Source: Fructilactobacillus sanfranciscensis DSM 20451
GTDB taxonomy: Bacteria > Bacillota > Bacilli > Lactobacillales > Lactobacillaceae
Direction: 5' to 3'
NCBI RefSeq assembly: GCF_001436035.1
Contig: NZ_AYYM01000004.1
Coordinates: 1-64,000, forward strand
Length of the DNA stretch: 64,000 bases
Part shown: one piece after another, positions 44,184-52,687 of the stretch
Layout: each line of letters opens with the position of its first letter
How positions within the stretch are numbered: position 1 is the stretch's first letter
Notes under the pieces: generated by a model
The model's input: only the letters and a program-made list of their open reading frames with translations
Database searches by the model: none
What the model was told of the DNA's origin: nothing
Position numbers and translations under genes: made by a program

Positions 44184-45591
44184 AACGAACGTTAAACAAA
44201 TATTAAAGAAAAGATTTGGTTTTGATTCTTTTAATCCAGGACAGGAAGAAACAATTCAAGCTCTTCAATCGGGTAAGAACGTTTTATCGATTTTACCTAC
44301 TGGAGCGGGAAAGAGTTTAATATACCAAATTTACAGTTATTTGATTAACAAACCAATTGTCATTGTTTCTCCCTTATTATCATTAATGAATGATCAAGTT
44401 GAAAGAATTCGTTACCTAGGGTCTTCTAATGTAGTTGCGATTAATTCTGAACACGATTGGAAAGAACGAAAGTCCATTCTGTCTAATTTAGAACATTATC
44501 GCTATATTTTCATTTCACCTGAAATGTTAAATCAAAAAAAAATAAATCAAAGTTTAGCAAAGTTAAATATTGGTTTATTTGTAGTAGATGAAGCTCACTG
44601 TATCTCTAAATGGGGTATTGACTTTAGACCAGATTATCTTAGTTTGAAAAGTAATTTAAAGAAATTAGGAAATCCTCAAACGTTAATGCTAACGGCAACT
44701 GCTTCAAAAAAAGTTCAAGATGATATTATTAAAAAAATAGGGATTGATAATTGTAGCAGAATTATTGAATCAGTTAACCGTCCTAACATATTTTTAGCTG
44801 TTCAAAAAACTGAAACAGAAATGGATAAGCAATCAAATTTAATTTATTTACTAACTAAATTAAAAGGACCCGGTATTATTTATTTTTCTAGTAAGAAAAT
44901 GGCAAACTTAATGTCTGATATGATTAATTTGAAAACCGAACTAAAGTCCGCCCCTTATCATGCAGATTTAAGTAATAGTGATCGTTTTAAAATTCAACAT
45001 CAATTTATGGATAATGAGTTAGATGTTGTCTGTGCAACTAATGCTTTTGGAATGGGAATCGATAAATCAGATATTAAATTTGTAATTCATTATCATCTAC
45101 CTAAAGATTTAGAAAGTTATGTGCAAGAAATTGGACGAGCTGGTCGAAATGGTCAACCTAGTATTGCAATATTAATGTACTCTGATGGTGATGAACAAAT
45201 AGCACTTAATCTGTTGGAAAGTTCTTTTCCAACAGAACGTGATTATGAAAATTATAATAAACATAAATTTAATTATCTTGATGAACAAACCAAAAGACTA
45301 TTAGATTTTTACTATCAACATGGTTATTCTGAGTCTCAAATTAAACAAATTTTTAAAGAAAATCACAGTTTGAAAGTTAAAAATTTATATAAACTAGTAG
45401 ATTATATTAATAATGTTGGTTGTCGTAGGAAATTTATTCAAGCTAATTTTGATGAAAACTTTGATATGCATGATGACGATTGCTGTGATTTTCAACATGA
45501 TCAAATTGATTTAACACCATATGAGTATTTTATTACGCAACCTACTAATGAAATTTCGGACTGGAAAAGTATAATTAATCAATTATTTTAA
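44173..45591 (+). CDS. RecQ-family ATP-dependent DNA helicase (RecS-like)
   Basis: This is a 472-residue superfamily 2 helicase. It shows F-N-P-G-Q-E-E-T (motif 0), T-G-A-G-K-S-L-I-Y-Q (Walker A), V-V-D-E-A-H-C-I-S-K-W-G (motif II with the RecQ aromatic loop start), L-T-A-T-A (III), N-A-F-G-M-G-I-D-K (V) and Q-E-I-G-R-A-G-R-N-G (VI). The RecQ zinc region is short (C-R-R-K-F, D-D-D-C-C-D) and the HRDC domain is missing, so it resembles the short Bacillus RecS rather than full RecQ. Starts at 44173 and 44176 are equivalent. Confidence 0.92.
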   Translation: MMNKTNVKQILKKRFGFDSFNPGQEETIQALQSGKNVLSILPTGAGKSLIYQIYSYLINKPIVIVSPLLSLMNDQVERIRYLGSSNVVAINSEHDWKERKSILSNLEHYRYIFISPEMLNQKKINQSLAKLNIGLFVVDEAHCISKWGIDFRPDYLSLKSNLKKLGNPQTLMLTATASKKVQDDIIKKIGIDNCSRIIESVNRPNIFLAVQKTETEMDKQSNLIYLLTKLKGPGIIYFSSKKMANLMSDMINLKTELKSAPYHADLSNSDRFKIQHQFMDNELDVVCATNAFGMGIDKSDIKFVIHYHLPKDLESYVQEIGRAGRNGQPSIAILMYSDGDEQIALNLLESSFPTERDYENYNKHKFNYLDEQTKRLLDFYYQHGYSESQIKQIFKENHSLKVKNLYKLVDYINNVGCRRKFIQANFDENFDMHDDDCCDFQHDQIDLTPYEYFITQPTNEISDWKSIINQLF

Positions 45592-45601
45592 AAAAATTAA
45601 A

Positions 45602-45610
45602 TGATATAAT
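45602..45610 (+). promoter_or_regulatory. extended -10 promoter of the LysM gene
   Basis: TG at 45602-45603 and TATAAT at 45605-45610, spacing suited to the ATG at 45644. Confidence 0.5.
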
Positions 45611-45643
45611 TAAGAAAATAATAATTGGAGGATTTAAATTACT

Positions 45644-46216
45644 ATGGATAAAAATGGAAATAAAAAACCATGGGAAAATTCTTTTTCTGATGATAATGCT
45701 CAAGAAGAAGGGGACCTTTCAAGAATTGCATTGAGAAAGCAAAAGGAAAATTTTAAGTTGATTTTGGCTGTTTTAGTTTCAATTGTAGCTTTAACTGCAA
45801 TTTTTTCATTAGTTTTTGGAATGTCAAAACAAAATGATGTTCAACAATATCAATCAATTTCTAAGAAAAAGACAAAAAAGGTTACTAAGCCAAAGAAAAA
45901 GGTTACTAAACCCCAAAAAAATAATGAATCAAAACATGATACTGAACAAAACACAAGTCAAAACACAAGTCAAAACACGAATGAAGCTCAGACGACAAGT
46001 AATGACCAAGAATCGAGTGGAGAACAGAATCCAAACGATACCAACCATGATACATCGCAAGATAAAGACAATGCAGAGTATGTAACCGTTAACCAAAGCG
46101 AGGGAATTTATCGTTTAGCAACAAATGCTGGAATTAGCGTTAGCCAACTTCAAGCATTAAATGGTTTAAATGAAAATAGTGTTATTACTCCTGGACAAAA
46201 ACTAAGAATTAAATAA
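45644..46216 (+). CDS. membrane-anchored LysM protein (YpbE-like)
   Basis: The 190-residue protein has a type II topology. It has a charged cytoplasmic N-terminus (about 1-35), one membrane helix (about 38-60, [12 protein letters not shown]), then a long Lys/Thr then Asn/Gln/Ser-rich extracellular linker with short repeats. A C-terminal LysM domain follows (about 147-190, [14 protein letters not shown]), which should bind peptidoglycan. It matches Bacillus YpbE in place next to recS. GGAGG precedes the ATG. No enzymatic domain is present. Confidence 0.88.
   Translation: MDKNGNKKPWENSFSDDNAQEEGDLSRIALRKQKENFKLILAVLVSIVALTAIFSLVFGMSKQNDVQQYQSISKKKTKKVTKPKKKVTKPQKNNESKHDTEQNTSQNTSQNTNEAQTTSNDQESSGEQNPNDTNHDTSQDKDNAEYVTVNQSEGIYRLATNAGISVSQLQALNGLNENSVITPGQKLRIK
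45947..45978 (+). repeat. 12-bp tandem repeat inside the LysM gene
   Basis: CAAAACACAAGT is repeated at 45947-45958 and 45959-45970, with an 8-base partial third copy. It encodes Q-N-T-S units in the linker. Just upstream, K-K-V-T-K-P is encoded twice, 21 bases apart. In-frame copy change would only alter linker length. Confidence 0.8.
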
Positions 46217-46236
46217 AAAATATAGGGATTGATATA

Positions 46237-46917
46237 ATGCATAAAAAGGGATTACAAGTAGCAATTGACGGGCCTGCATCAGCAGGGAAAAGTACAGTAG
46301 CTAAAATAGTAGCAAAAAACTTCAATTATATATACGTTGATACAGGAGCTATGTATCGTTCTATCACATATAAGGCAATCCAAAGTAATATCAATTTAAA
46401 TGATGAAAATAAGATTGTTGAGTTACTACATAAAACTAAAATAACTTTTACCCCAGGAAATCCAGTTCAACATGTATTCATTGATGGTGAAGAAGTTACA
46501 GATAAAATTAGATCTGAAAAAGTTACTAATAATGTTTCAACAGTTGCTGCACTTCCTCTAATCCGTAGAGACCTTGTTAAACGCCAACAAGAGATTGCAA
46601 AAGATGGTGGAGTAATTATGGATGGTCGTGATATTGGCACAACGGTTCTTCCAAACGCAGATTTAAAAATATTTTTAATTGCAAGTGTTAAAGAACGTGC
46701 CGAACGTCGCTACATAGAAAATCAGAAAAAAGGTATTAATGTAACACTCGAAGAATTAAAAAAAGAAATTGAAGTCCGTGATTATAAAGATTCACACCGG
46801 AAAGTCTCACCTTTAAAAAAAGCTAAAGATGCAATTGAAATTGATACTACTTCATTGTCAATTGAACAGGTATCTGATAAGATTTCCAGTTTAATTAAAA
46901 AAAGAATTCAAAAATAA
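46237..46917 (+). CDS. cmk: cytidylate kinase
   Basis: This enzyme phosphorylates CMP and dCMP using ATP. It has 226 residues, the long bacterial form. Walker A is [10 protein letters not shown] near 11. Y-V-D-T-G-A-M-Y-R binds nucleotide, D-G-R-D-I-G-T lies near 130 and R-D-Y-K-D-S-H-R near 184. It sits before rpsA, the standard Firmicute order. Confidence 0.96.
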   Translation: MHKKGLQVAIDGPASAGKSTVAKIVAKNFNYIYVDTGAMYRSITYKAIQSNINLNDENKIVELLHKTKITFTPGNPVQHVFIDGEEVTDKIRSEKVTNNVSTVAALPLIRRDLVKRQQEIAKDGGVIMDGRDIGTTVLPNADLKIFLIASVKERAERRYIENQKKGINVTLEELKKEIEVRDYKDSHRKVSPLKKAKDAIEIDTTSLSIEQVSDKISSLIKKRIQK

Positions 46918-47007
46918 AAAAATTATTACAACAGTCGTATTTTACTGGCATTTTATCGCTATATAGGCTAAAATGATAATAGAGTAGTTTCAAGGAGGAA
47001 ATGTTTG

Positions 47008-48222
47008 ATGAGTGAAAATGAAAACAAACAATTATTAGATGCACTTAATAATATTAAAGAAGTCAATGTGGGTGATGTTGTTACTGGTGAAATTTTAGCA
47101 GTAGATAACGATTCACAATTGATGGTAGGAATTGATGGTGCTGGTGTTGAAGGTGTTATTCCAAGCAAAGAAGTTTCTGCTACCATGGAAAGTAATCCAA
47201 CTGATAAATATAAAGTTGGAGACACCGTAAAAGTTGTCGTAGTTTCAAAAATCGGTGATGATAAAGAAGGTGGAAGTTACCTCCTTTCAATCCGTCGTCT
47301 CGAAGCTCTTAAGGTTTGGGATGAAATTAAAGAAAAAGCTGATAAAGGTGAAAATATTACTGTTAAAGTTACCCGTCCTGTACGTGGTGGTTTAGTAGTA
47401 AATGCTGATGGTGTTCGTGGATTTATTACAGCTTCAATGATTACTGATCATTTTGTTAGCGATTTAAATCAATACAAAGGTGCAGAATTAGAAGTTAAGA
47501 TTATTGAAGTTGTTCCTGAAGATAATCGTTTAATTCTTTCACATCGTGCTGTTGCTGAAAAAGATCGTAAAGAAGCAAGAGAAAAAATCATGGGTAGCCT
47601 TAAAGTTGGCGATATTGTTGAAGGTAAAGTTGCTCGTTTAACTAACTTCGGTGCTTTTGTTGATCTTGGTGGAATTGATGGTTTAGTTCATGTTTCTGAA
47701 ATTTCATATGATCATGTAAGTAAACCAAGTGATATTCTTAAAGTTGGTGAAGACGTTAAGGTTAAGGTTCTCGCAATTGAACCAGAACGTAATCGTATCT
47801 CATTATCAATCAAACAATTACAACCAGGTCCCTGGGATGACATCGAAGAAAAAGCTGCTGTTGGTAGCATATTAGATGGTACTGTTAAACGTCTTGTTGA
47901 CTTTGGTGCATTCGTTGAAGTTTTACCAGGTGTTGAAGGTTTAGTTCACATCTCACAAATTTCACACAAGCATATTGACAAGCCAAGCGATGTACTTAAA
48001 TCTGGTGAAAAGATTCAAGTTAAGGTTCTTTCAGTTGATCCTGAAGAACATCGTTTAGCATTATCAATGAAAGCCTTGGAAGAAGCTCCTAAAGAAGAAA
48101 ACAAGAAGGCTCCTAAAAAGAATGTTGATGATAATTCAACTTCAAATGCTCCTGAAGAAGAAAGTGGTTTCACTTTAGGTGATATTTTAGGAAAAGACAT
48201 TGATAACGATTCAGAAGAATAG
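47008..48222 (+). CDS. rpsA: 30S ribosomal protein S1
   Basis: This RNA-binding protein of the small subunit helps mRNA docking. It has 404 residues with four S1 domains (about 20-90, 105-175, 190-260, 275-345), the short Firmicute form. The third and fourth show [11 protein letters not shown] and [10 protein letters not shown]. The tail is acidic and Lys-rich. AGGAGG lies nine bases before the ATG at 47008. The TTG just before it has poor spacing. A promoter is likely near 46940-46980 (TAAAAT at 46969-46974) but its -35 is weak. Confidence 0.95.
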   Translation: MSENENKQLLDALNNIKEVNVGDVVTGEILAVDNDSQLMVGIDGAGVEGVIPSKEVSATMESNPTDKYKVGDTVKVVVVSKIGDDKEGGSYLLSIRRLEALKVWDEIKEKADKGENITVKVTRPVRGGLVVNADGVRGFITASMITDHFVSDLNQYKGAELEVKIIEVVPEDNRLILSHRAVAEKDRKEAREKIMGSLKVGDIVEGKVARLTNFGAFVDLGGIDGLVHVSEISYDHVSKPSDILKVGEDVKVKVLAIEPERNRISLSIKQLQPGPWDDIEEKAAVGSILDGTVKRLVDFGAFVEVLPGVEGLVHISQISHKHIDKPSDVLKSGEKIQVKVLSVDPEEHRLALSMKALEEAPKEENKKAPKKNVDDNSTSNAPEEESGFTLGDILGKDIDNDSEE

Positions 48223-48230
48223 TTTTTCAT

Positions 48231-48264
48231 AAAAAATCCTTCATTAATTTGGGGGATTTTTTTA
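48231..48264 (+). terminator. rpsA terminator
   Basis: AAAAAATCC (48231-48239) pairs with GGATTTTTT (48254-48262) around a 14-base loop, and the 3' arm runs into further T residues. Confidence 0.7.
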
Positions 48265-48287
48265 TTTTAGAAGGAGAGGTGAATTAT

Positions 48288-49595
48288 ATGGCACAGCCTA
48301 CTGTAGCAATTGTTGGTCGTCCAAATGTTGGTAAATCAACAATTTTTAATCGTGTTGCTGGGGAAAGAATTTCAATTGTTGAGGATACTCCAGGTGTAAC
48401 TAGAGATCGTATTTATTCTCACGGAGAATGGTTAGGACACAATTTTAATTTGATTGATACTGGTGGAATTGAAGTTTCTGATCAACCATTTATCAAACAG
48501 ATTACAGCCCAAGCTGAAATTGCGATTGATGAAGCAGATGTCATAATTTTTATGGTTAATGGTAAACAAGGTATTACTGATGCTGACGAACGTGTTGCAC
48601 AAATACTATATAGATCAAATAAACCAGTTGTTTTAGCAGTTAATAAAATAGATAACTTTGAAAGTCGCGCTGATATTTATGATTTTTATTCATTAGGTTT
48701 TGGCGATCCATATCCAATCTCTGGGGCTCATGGTCTTGGATTAGGTGATTTGTTGGACGAAGTTATTAAAAACTTTCCCGAAGCTCCAGAAGAGAAAAAA
48801 GATAATAGTATACGCTTTAGTTTAATTGGACGTCCTAACGTTGGAAAATCATCATTAGTTAACGCATTTTTAGGGGATAATCGAGTAATTGTTTCTGATG
48901 TTGCTGGAACAACTCGGGATGCAATTGATTCTAAATTTGTTCATGACGGACAAGAGTTTACAATTGTTGATACTGCGGGAATTAGAAAACGTGGTAAGGT
49001 TTACGAGAAAACTGAAAAATATAGTGTTATGCGAGCAATGAAGGCTATTGATGAAAGTGACGTAGTTTTAGTTGTACTTAACGCTGAAGAAGGTATTAGA
49101 GAGCAAGATAAACGGGTTGCAGGATATGCTCATGAAGCCGGAAGAGGAGTTATTATTGTTGTTAATAAGTGGGATGCCCTTAAAAAGGATAATCACAGTC
49201 AACAACAATTTGAAGCTGCTATTAGAGCGGAATTTCAATATCTTGCTTATGCACCGATTGTTTTTGTTTCTGCAAAAACAAAACAACGTTTGTCGCAATT
49301 GCCTGATTTAATTGAAAAGGTTAATACAAATCATAAGAAACGGATTAGTTCATCTACTCTTAACGAAGTTATTATGGATGCTGTCGCAATGACTCCAACT
49401 CCAACAATTAAAACTCGTAAACTTAGAATTTATTATGCTACACAAGTTGCAACACAACCACCTGCAATTGTTCTTTTTGTTAATGATCCAGAACTATTAC
49501 ATTTTTCATATCGTCGTTATCTAGAAAATCAAATTCGTAAAAATTTTGATTTTACAGGTACTCCAATCAGAATAATTCCAAGAAGTAGAAAATAA
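48288..49595 (+). CDS. der: GTPase Der (EngA)
   Basis: This essential ribosome-assembly GTPase acts on the 50S subunit. It has 435 residues with two tandem G domains (G-R-P-N-V-G-K-S-T near 9 and again near 183; D-T-G-G-I near 57 and D-T-A-G-I near 230; N-K-I-D and N-K-W-D). A C-terminal KH-like domain ends [18 protein letters not shown] precedes the ATG at 48288. The frame is open further upstream but that part covers the rpsA terminator. Confidence 0.97.
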   Translation: MAQPTVAIVGRPNVGKSTIFNRVAGERISIVEDTPGVTRDRIYSHGEWLGHNFNLIDTGGIEVSDQPFIKQITAQAEIAIDEADVIIFMVNGKQGITDADERVAQILYRSNKPVVLAVNKIDNFESRADIYDFYSLGFGDPYPISGAHGLGLGDLLDEVIKNFPEAPEEKKDNSIRFSLIGRPNVGKSSLVNAFLGDNRVIVSDVAGTTRDAIDSKFVHDGQEFTIVDTAGIRKRGKVYEKTEKYSVMRAMKAIDESDVVLVVLNAEEGIREQDKRVAGYAHEAGRGVIIVVNKWDALKKDNHSQQQFEAAIRAEFQYLAYAPIVFVSAKTKQRLSQLPDLIEKVNTNHKKRISSSTLNEVIMDAVAMTPTPTIKTRKLRIYYATQVATQPPAIVLFVNDPELLHFSYRRYLENQIRKNFDFTGTPIRIIPRSRK

Positions 49596-49649
49596 TAAAC
49601 TTTTTTAAATAAAAAATCGAAATTGCTGAAGTAATTCATCGAAATAGCG

Positions 49650-49678
49650 TTGCAATCGTATTTTTGGTGTGATATCTT
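49650..49678 (+). promoter_or_regulatory. hup promoter
   Basis: TTGCAA at 49650-49655 and TATCTT at 49673-49678, spacer 17, giving a leader of about 95 bases. Confidence 0.5.
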
Positions 49679-49744
49679 TAAGTACGAGATAGTCTTTAGA
49701 TTATTTCATAGTTCCGATACATAATTTAAGGAGCTTACAAGTTG

Positions 49745-49760
49745 ATGTTCATCTGAACAT
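49745..49760 (+). promoter_or_regulatory. palindromic hairpin in the hup leader
   Basis: ATGTTCA-TC-TGAACAT is a 7-bp perfect inverted repeat lying a few bases before the AGGAGG ribosome binding site (49768-49773). It may modulate translation or act as a protein site. Confidence 0.5.
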
Positions 49761-49781
49761 TTATCAGGAGGTGAATCACTC

Positions 49782-50057
49782 ATGGCTAACAAAGCAGAAT
49801 TAGTAGATGATGTTGCAAAAACAACTGGTTTAACTAAAAAGGATGCTACTGCAGCTTTAGATGCTGTATTTGAAGCAATCCAAGATCAACTTGCTAAAGG
49901 CGAACGTGTTCAATTAATCGGTTTTGGTAGTTTCGAAGTACGTCAACGTGCTGCCCGTAAGGGACGTAACCCACAAACTGGTAAGGAAATTGAAATCCCT
50001 GCAAGTAAAGTACCTGCCTTTAAACCTGGTAAAGTTTTAAAGGATGCTGTTAAATAA
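49782..50057 (+). CDS. hup: DNA-binding protein HU
   Basis: This nucleoid protein bends DNA non-specifically as a homodimer. It has 91 residues, the typical size. It begins [12 protein letters not shown]. The beta-arm has [18 protein letters not shown] and the end is [12 protein letters not shown] perfect AGGAGGTGA site precedes it and codon use is that of a highly expressed gene. Confidence 0.98.
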   Translation: MANKAELVDDVAKTTGLTKKDATAALDAVFEAIQDQLAKGERVQLIGFGSFEVRQRAARKGRNPQTGKEIEIPASKVPAFKPGKVLKDAVK

Positions 50058-50068
50058 TTTTGACAGTT

Positions 50069-50101
50069 AAAACCGGTTCGCTTAAGCGAGCTGGTTTTTT
50101 T
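50069..50101 (+). terminator. hup terminator
   Basis: AACCGGTTCGCT and AGCGAGCTGGTT pair with two wobbles around a 2-base centre, followed by T residues. Confidence 0.88.
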
Positions 50102-50121
50102 GTTGGAGGAGAGAATTAACT

Positions 50122-51384
50122 ATGAGCAATTCAGAAAAAGCGTTAGAAGCCTTACAAAACAATGATTTAGATGAATATCAAAAGAATTTAAAAAATGCTT
50201 TAGATCAAGATAATGATGATATGTTATTTTCATTAGCTGAAGAACTTTACTCACTAGGTTTTTCTGATGATGCTTTAAAAATTTATCGTCAATTATTAAA
50301 AAAATATCCTGATGAAGATGAAATTAGAACTTATATTGCTGATATTTTAATTGCTAAGGATGATACTGATGGAGCTTTAGAAGTACTAAACGAAATCAAA
50401 CCAGACTCAAGCTATTACATTAATGCTTTGTTGGTAGAGGCTGATTTATATCAAACCCAGGATTTATTTGTAGTTAGCGAACACAAACTAATAGAAGCTG
50501 AAAAATTAGCTCCTGATGAACCAATTGTAAAGTTTGCTTTGGCTGAGCTATATTATTCTGAAGGTAAGTATGAAAGTGCAATTAAACTCTACCTTAATTT
50601 AATTAAACAAGGACAATTATCAATTTCAAATGTTAATTTAGTTGAACGTCTTGGAGTTTCTTATGCACACGTGGGTAATTTTGAAAATGCCATTGGCTAT
50701 TTAGAACAAATTAAACCAATTGACATGACCCCAGATGTTTTATTTGAAACGGGATTTACTTATTTGCAATTAGGTAATTATGCAAAGTCTATTGAAATTT
50801 TTGAAATGCTTAGAGATACTGATAATCAATATGCTTCTTTATATATTTATTTAGGAGAGGCATTTGAAAAAGACAATAAGCCAGAAGACGTTTTAAGAAC
50901 TTATCAAGAAGGTTTAAGCGTTGATGAATATAATGTAATTCTTTATCTTAAAGCTGCTGATATCGCTGCTAAATTAGGTAAAATGGATCTTACAGTTAAA
51001 TATCTAGAAAAAGGTAATCAAGTTAATCCAGACAATATGGAAGTAGTCACCAAATTATCTGAAATCTATGTTAAAGATGGACAATTTGAAAAAGATGTTG
51101 ATTTCTTATCTGATTATCTTTCTGATAATAATTTGGTTCCTCAATTGTATTGGGACTTAGCAATTTCTTATGATCATATGAATAAAATTAAGCAAGCTAG
51201 TGAAAATTATCAAAAAGCAGCTATGAATTTGAAAGACAATCCTGATTTTTTGAAAAATTATATTTTCTTTTTACGTGAGAACGGAAAAGTTAATGAATCG
51301 ATTGAATTTTTGAAACAATATGTAAATTTAGTTCCAGATGATGACGAAATGGTTTACATGTTACAAGATTTGGAAACAAAATAA
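50122..51384 (+). CDS. tetratricopeptide-repeat protein
   Basis: The 420-residue acidic soluble protein consists almost entirely of TPR helical pairs. Repeats include L-G-F-S-D-D-A-L-K-I-Y-R-Q-L-L, E-G-K-Y-E-S-A-I-K-L-Y, V-G-N-F-E-N-A-I-G-Y-L and L-G-N-Y-A-K-S-I-E-I-F. It resembles YpiA of Firmicutes. TPR proteins bind partners rather than catalyse, and the partner here is unknown. GGAGGAGAG precedes the ATG. It lies between hup and cca as in other lactobacilli. Confidence 0.88.
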   Translation: MSNSEKALEALQNNDLDEYQKNLKNALDQDNDDMLFSLAEELYSLGFSDDALKIYRQLLKKYPDEDEIRTYIADILIAKDDTDGALEVLNEIKPDSSYYINALLVEADLYQTQDLFVVSEHKLIEAEKLAPDEPIVKFALAELYYSEGKYESAIKLYLNLIKQGQLSISNVNLVERLGVSYAHVGNFENAIGYLEQIKPIDMTPDVLFETGFTYLQLGNYAKSIEIFEMLRDTDNQYASLYIYLGEAFEKDNKPEDVLRTYQEGLSVDEYNVILYLKAADIAAKLGKMDLTVKYLEKGNQVNPDNMEVVTKLSEIYVKDGQFEKDVDFLSDYLSDNNLVPQLYWDLAISYDHMNKIKQASENYQKAAMNLKDNPDFLKNYIFFLRENGKVNESIEFLKQYVNLVPDDDEMVYMLQDLETK

Positions 51385-51393
51385 AATCCAAAG

Positions 51394-51426
51394 AACAGTC
51401 TAAATTAATATTTGGGCTGTTTTTTT
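51394..51426 (+). terminator. terminator after the TPR gene
   Basis: AACAGTC (51394-51400) pairs with GGCTGTT (51415-51421) with one G-U pair, followed by T residues. A TATAAT box at 51431-51436 follows and may start cca. Confidence 0.65.
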
Positions 51427-51468
51427 AAGGTATAATAAAGTGACAAGCTAATGAAAGAGGGATATAAA

Positions 51469-52680
51469 ATGAAAATTGAAAATTTGCCGTCAGAATTTAT
51501 TGACGCCAGAAAGGTCCTTCAAGTAATTGAACAAAATGGATTTGAAGCATATTTTGTTGGTGGGAGCGTGCGTGATACCTTATTGAATTTGCCAATTCAT
51601 GATGTAGATATGGCCACATCTGCCTATCCAGCAGAAATAAAAAAAATTTTTAAACGGACGATTGATACCGGAATTGAACACGGTACTGTAACAGTGATGT
51701 TTGATCATAAGGGATTTGAAATTACGACTTTTAGAACTGAAAGTGGATATCAAGATTTTCGTCGACCTGATAAGGTAACCTTTATTAGATCTTTAAAAGA
51801 AGACTTAAAACGGCGAGACTTTACGATTAATGCCTTCGCGATGAAAGAGAATGGTGAGGTAATTGATTTATTTAATGGCATGAAAGATTTACAGCATCAT
51901 TTAATTCGTGCCGTTGGTGATGCAAATCAACGTTTTAACGAAGATGCGTTACGCATGATGCGAGCTGTCCGTTTTGGTAGTCAATTAAATTTTAAAATTG
52001 AAGAAAAAACCTTTGCTGCAATTAAAGCAAACTGTCAGCTGCTTAAAAAAATTGCAATTGAAAGAATCAACGTAGAGTTTATCAAGATGATGTTAGGAAT
52101 TTCACCATCACGAGGGTTACAAGAAATTTTAGGAACTGATTTGTTTGAATATGTTCCTTTCTTTAATCAATATCTTTCCGAATTAAAACACCTAGCTAAT
52201 TTGGATTTAAGTAATCATCTAACTAATGAAATTCAAGTTTGGTCTCTATTGGCTTTTGAACTAAACTTAAAACAATCCCAAATCAGAAAAATGATGAAAT
52301 TGTGGAAATGTTCTAATAAAATGACTGAAAATGTTTTACAAGTTGTTAAAGGAATTAAAATGTTGCAAAATAAACAAATAGTTTCTCTATTTATTTATCA
52401 AATTGGACTAAATAATCTTTTAAATGCTAATCATGTGATGGAAATCTATGGACTTAATCAAGGAGAAGAAGAATTAGAAAATGCCTTTAATAGCCTGCCA
52501 ATTAAACAAAAAGCCGAATTAAACGTTAATGGTGGTAGCTTAATAAAAGCTGGATTTAAGCCAGGTCCCCAACTAGGTAAAGTATTAAATGACTTAGAAT
52601 TAATGGTAATTAATGGGGAAGTCGAAAACGACCAAATTACATTAATTAATAAGGCCAAAGAATTAGCAAACGAAAATTGA
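51469..52680 (+). CDS. cca: CCA tRNA nucleotidyltransferase
   Basis: This class II enzyme adds or repairs the CCA end of tRNA without a template. It has 403 residues. The nucleotidyltransferase head has F-V-G-G-S-V-R-D near 25, then H-D-V-D-M-A-T with the catalytic Asp pair near 42, and K-R-R-D-F-T-I-N-A near 110. F-N-E-D-A-L-R-M-M-R-A-V-R-F lies near 150. The C-terminal part is helical. No HD domain is present, as in the Firmicute form. I start at the ATG at 51469 after AGAGGG. An ATG six codons earlier overlaps that site. Confidence 0.94.
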   Translation: MKIENLPSEFIDARKVLQVIEQNGFEAYFVGGSVRDTLLNLPIHDVDMATSAYPAEIKKIFKRTIDTGIEHGTVTVMFDHKGFEITTFRTESGYQDFRRPDKVTFIRSLKEDLKRRDFTINAFAMKENGEVIDLFNGMKDLQHHLIRAVGDANQRFNEDALRMMRAVRFGSQLNFKIEEKTFAAIKANCQLLKKIAIERINVEFIKMMLGISPSRGLQEILGTDLFEYVPFFNQYLSELKHLANLDLSNHLTNEIQVWSLLAFELNLKQSQIRKMMKLWKCSNKMTENVLQVVKGIKMLQNKQIVSLFIYQIGLNNLLNANHVMEIYGLNQGEEELENAFNSLPIKQKAELNVNGGSLIKAGFKPGPQLGKVLNDLELMVINGEVENDQITLINKAKELANEN

Positions 52681-52687
52681 GGTAGTT

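Noticed and set aside
45947-45978. CRISPR-like or phase-variation repeat
   Set aside because: There are only two full 12-bp units, no spacers, and any copy change stays in frame, so neither a CRISPR array nor an on-off switch is supported.
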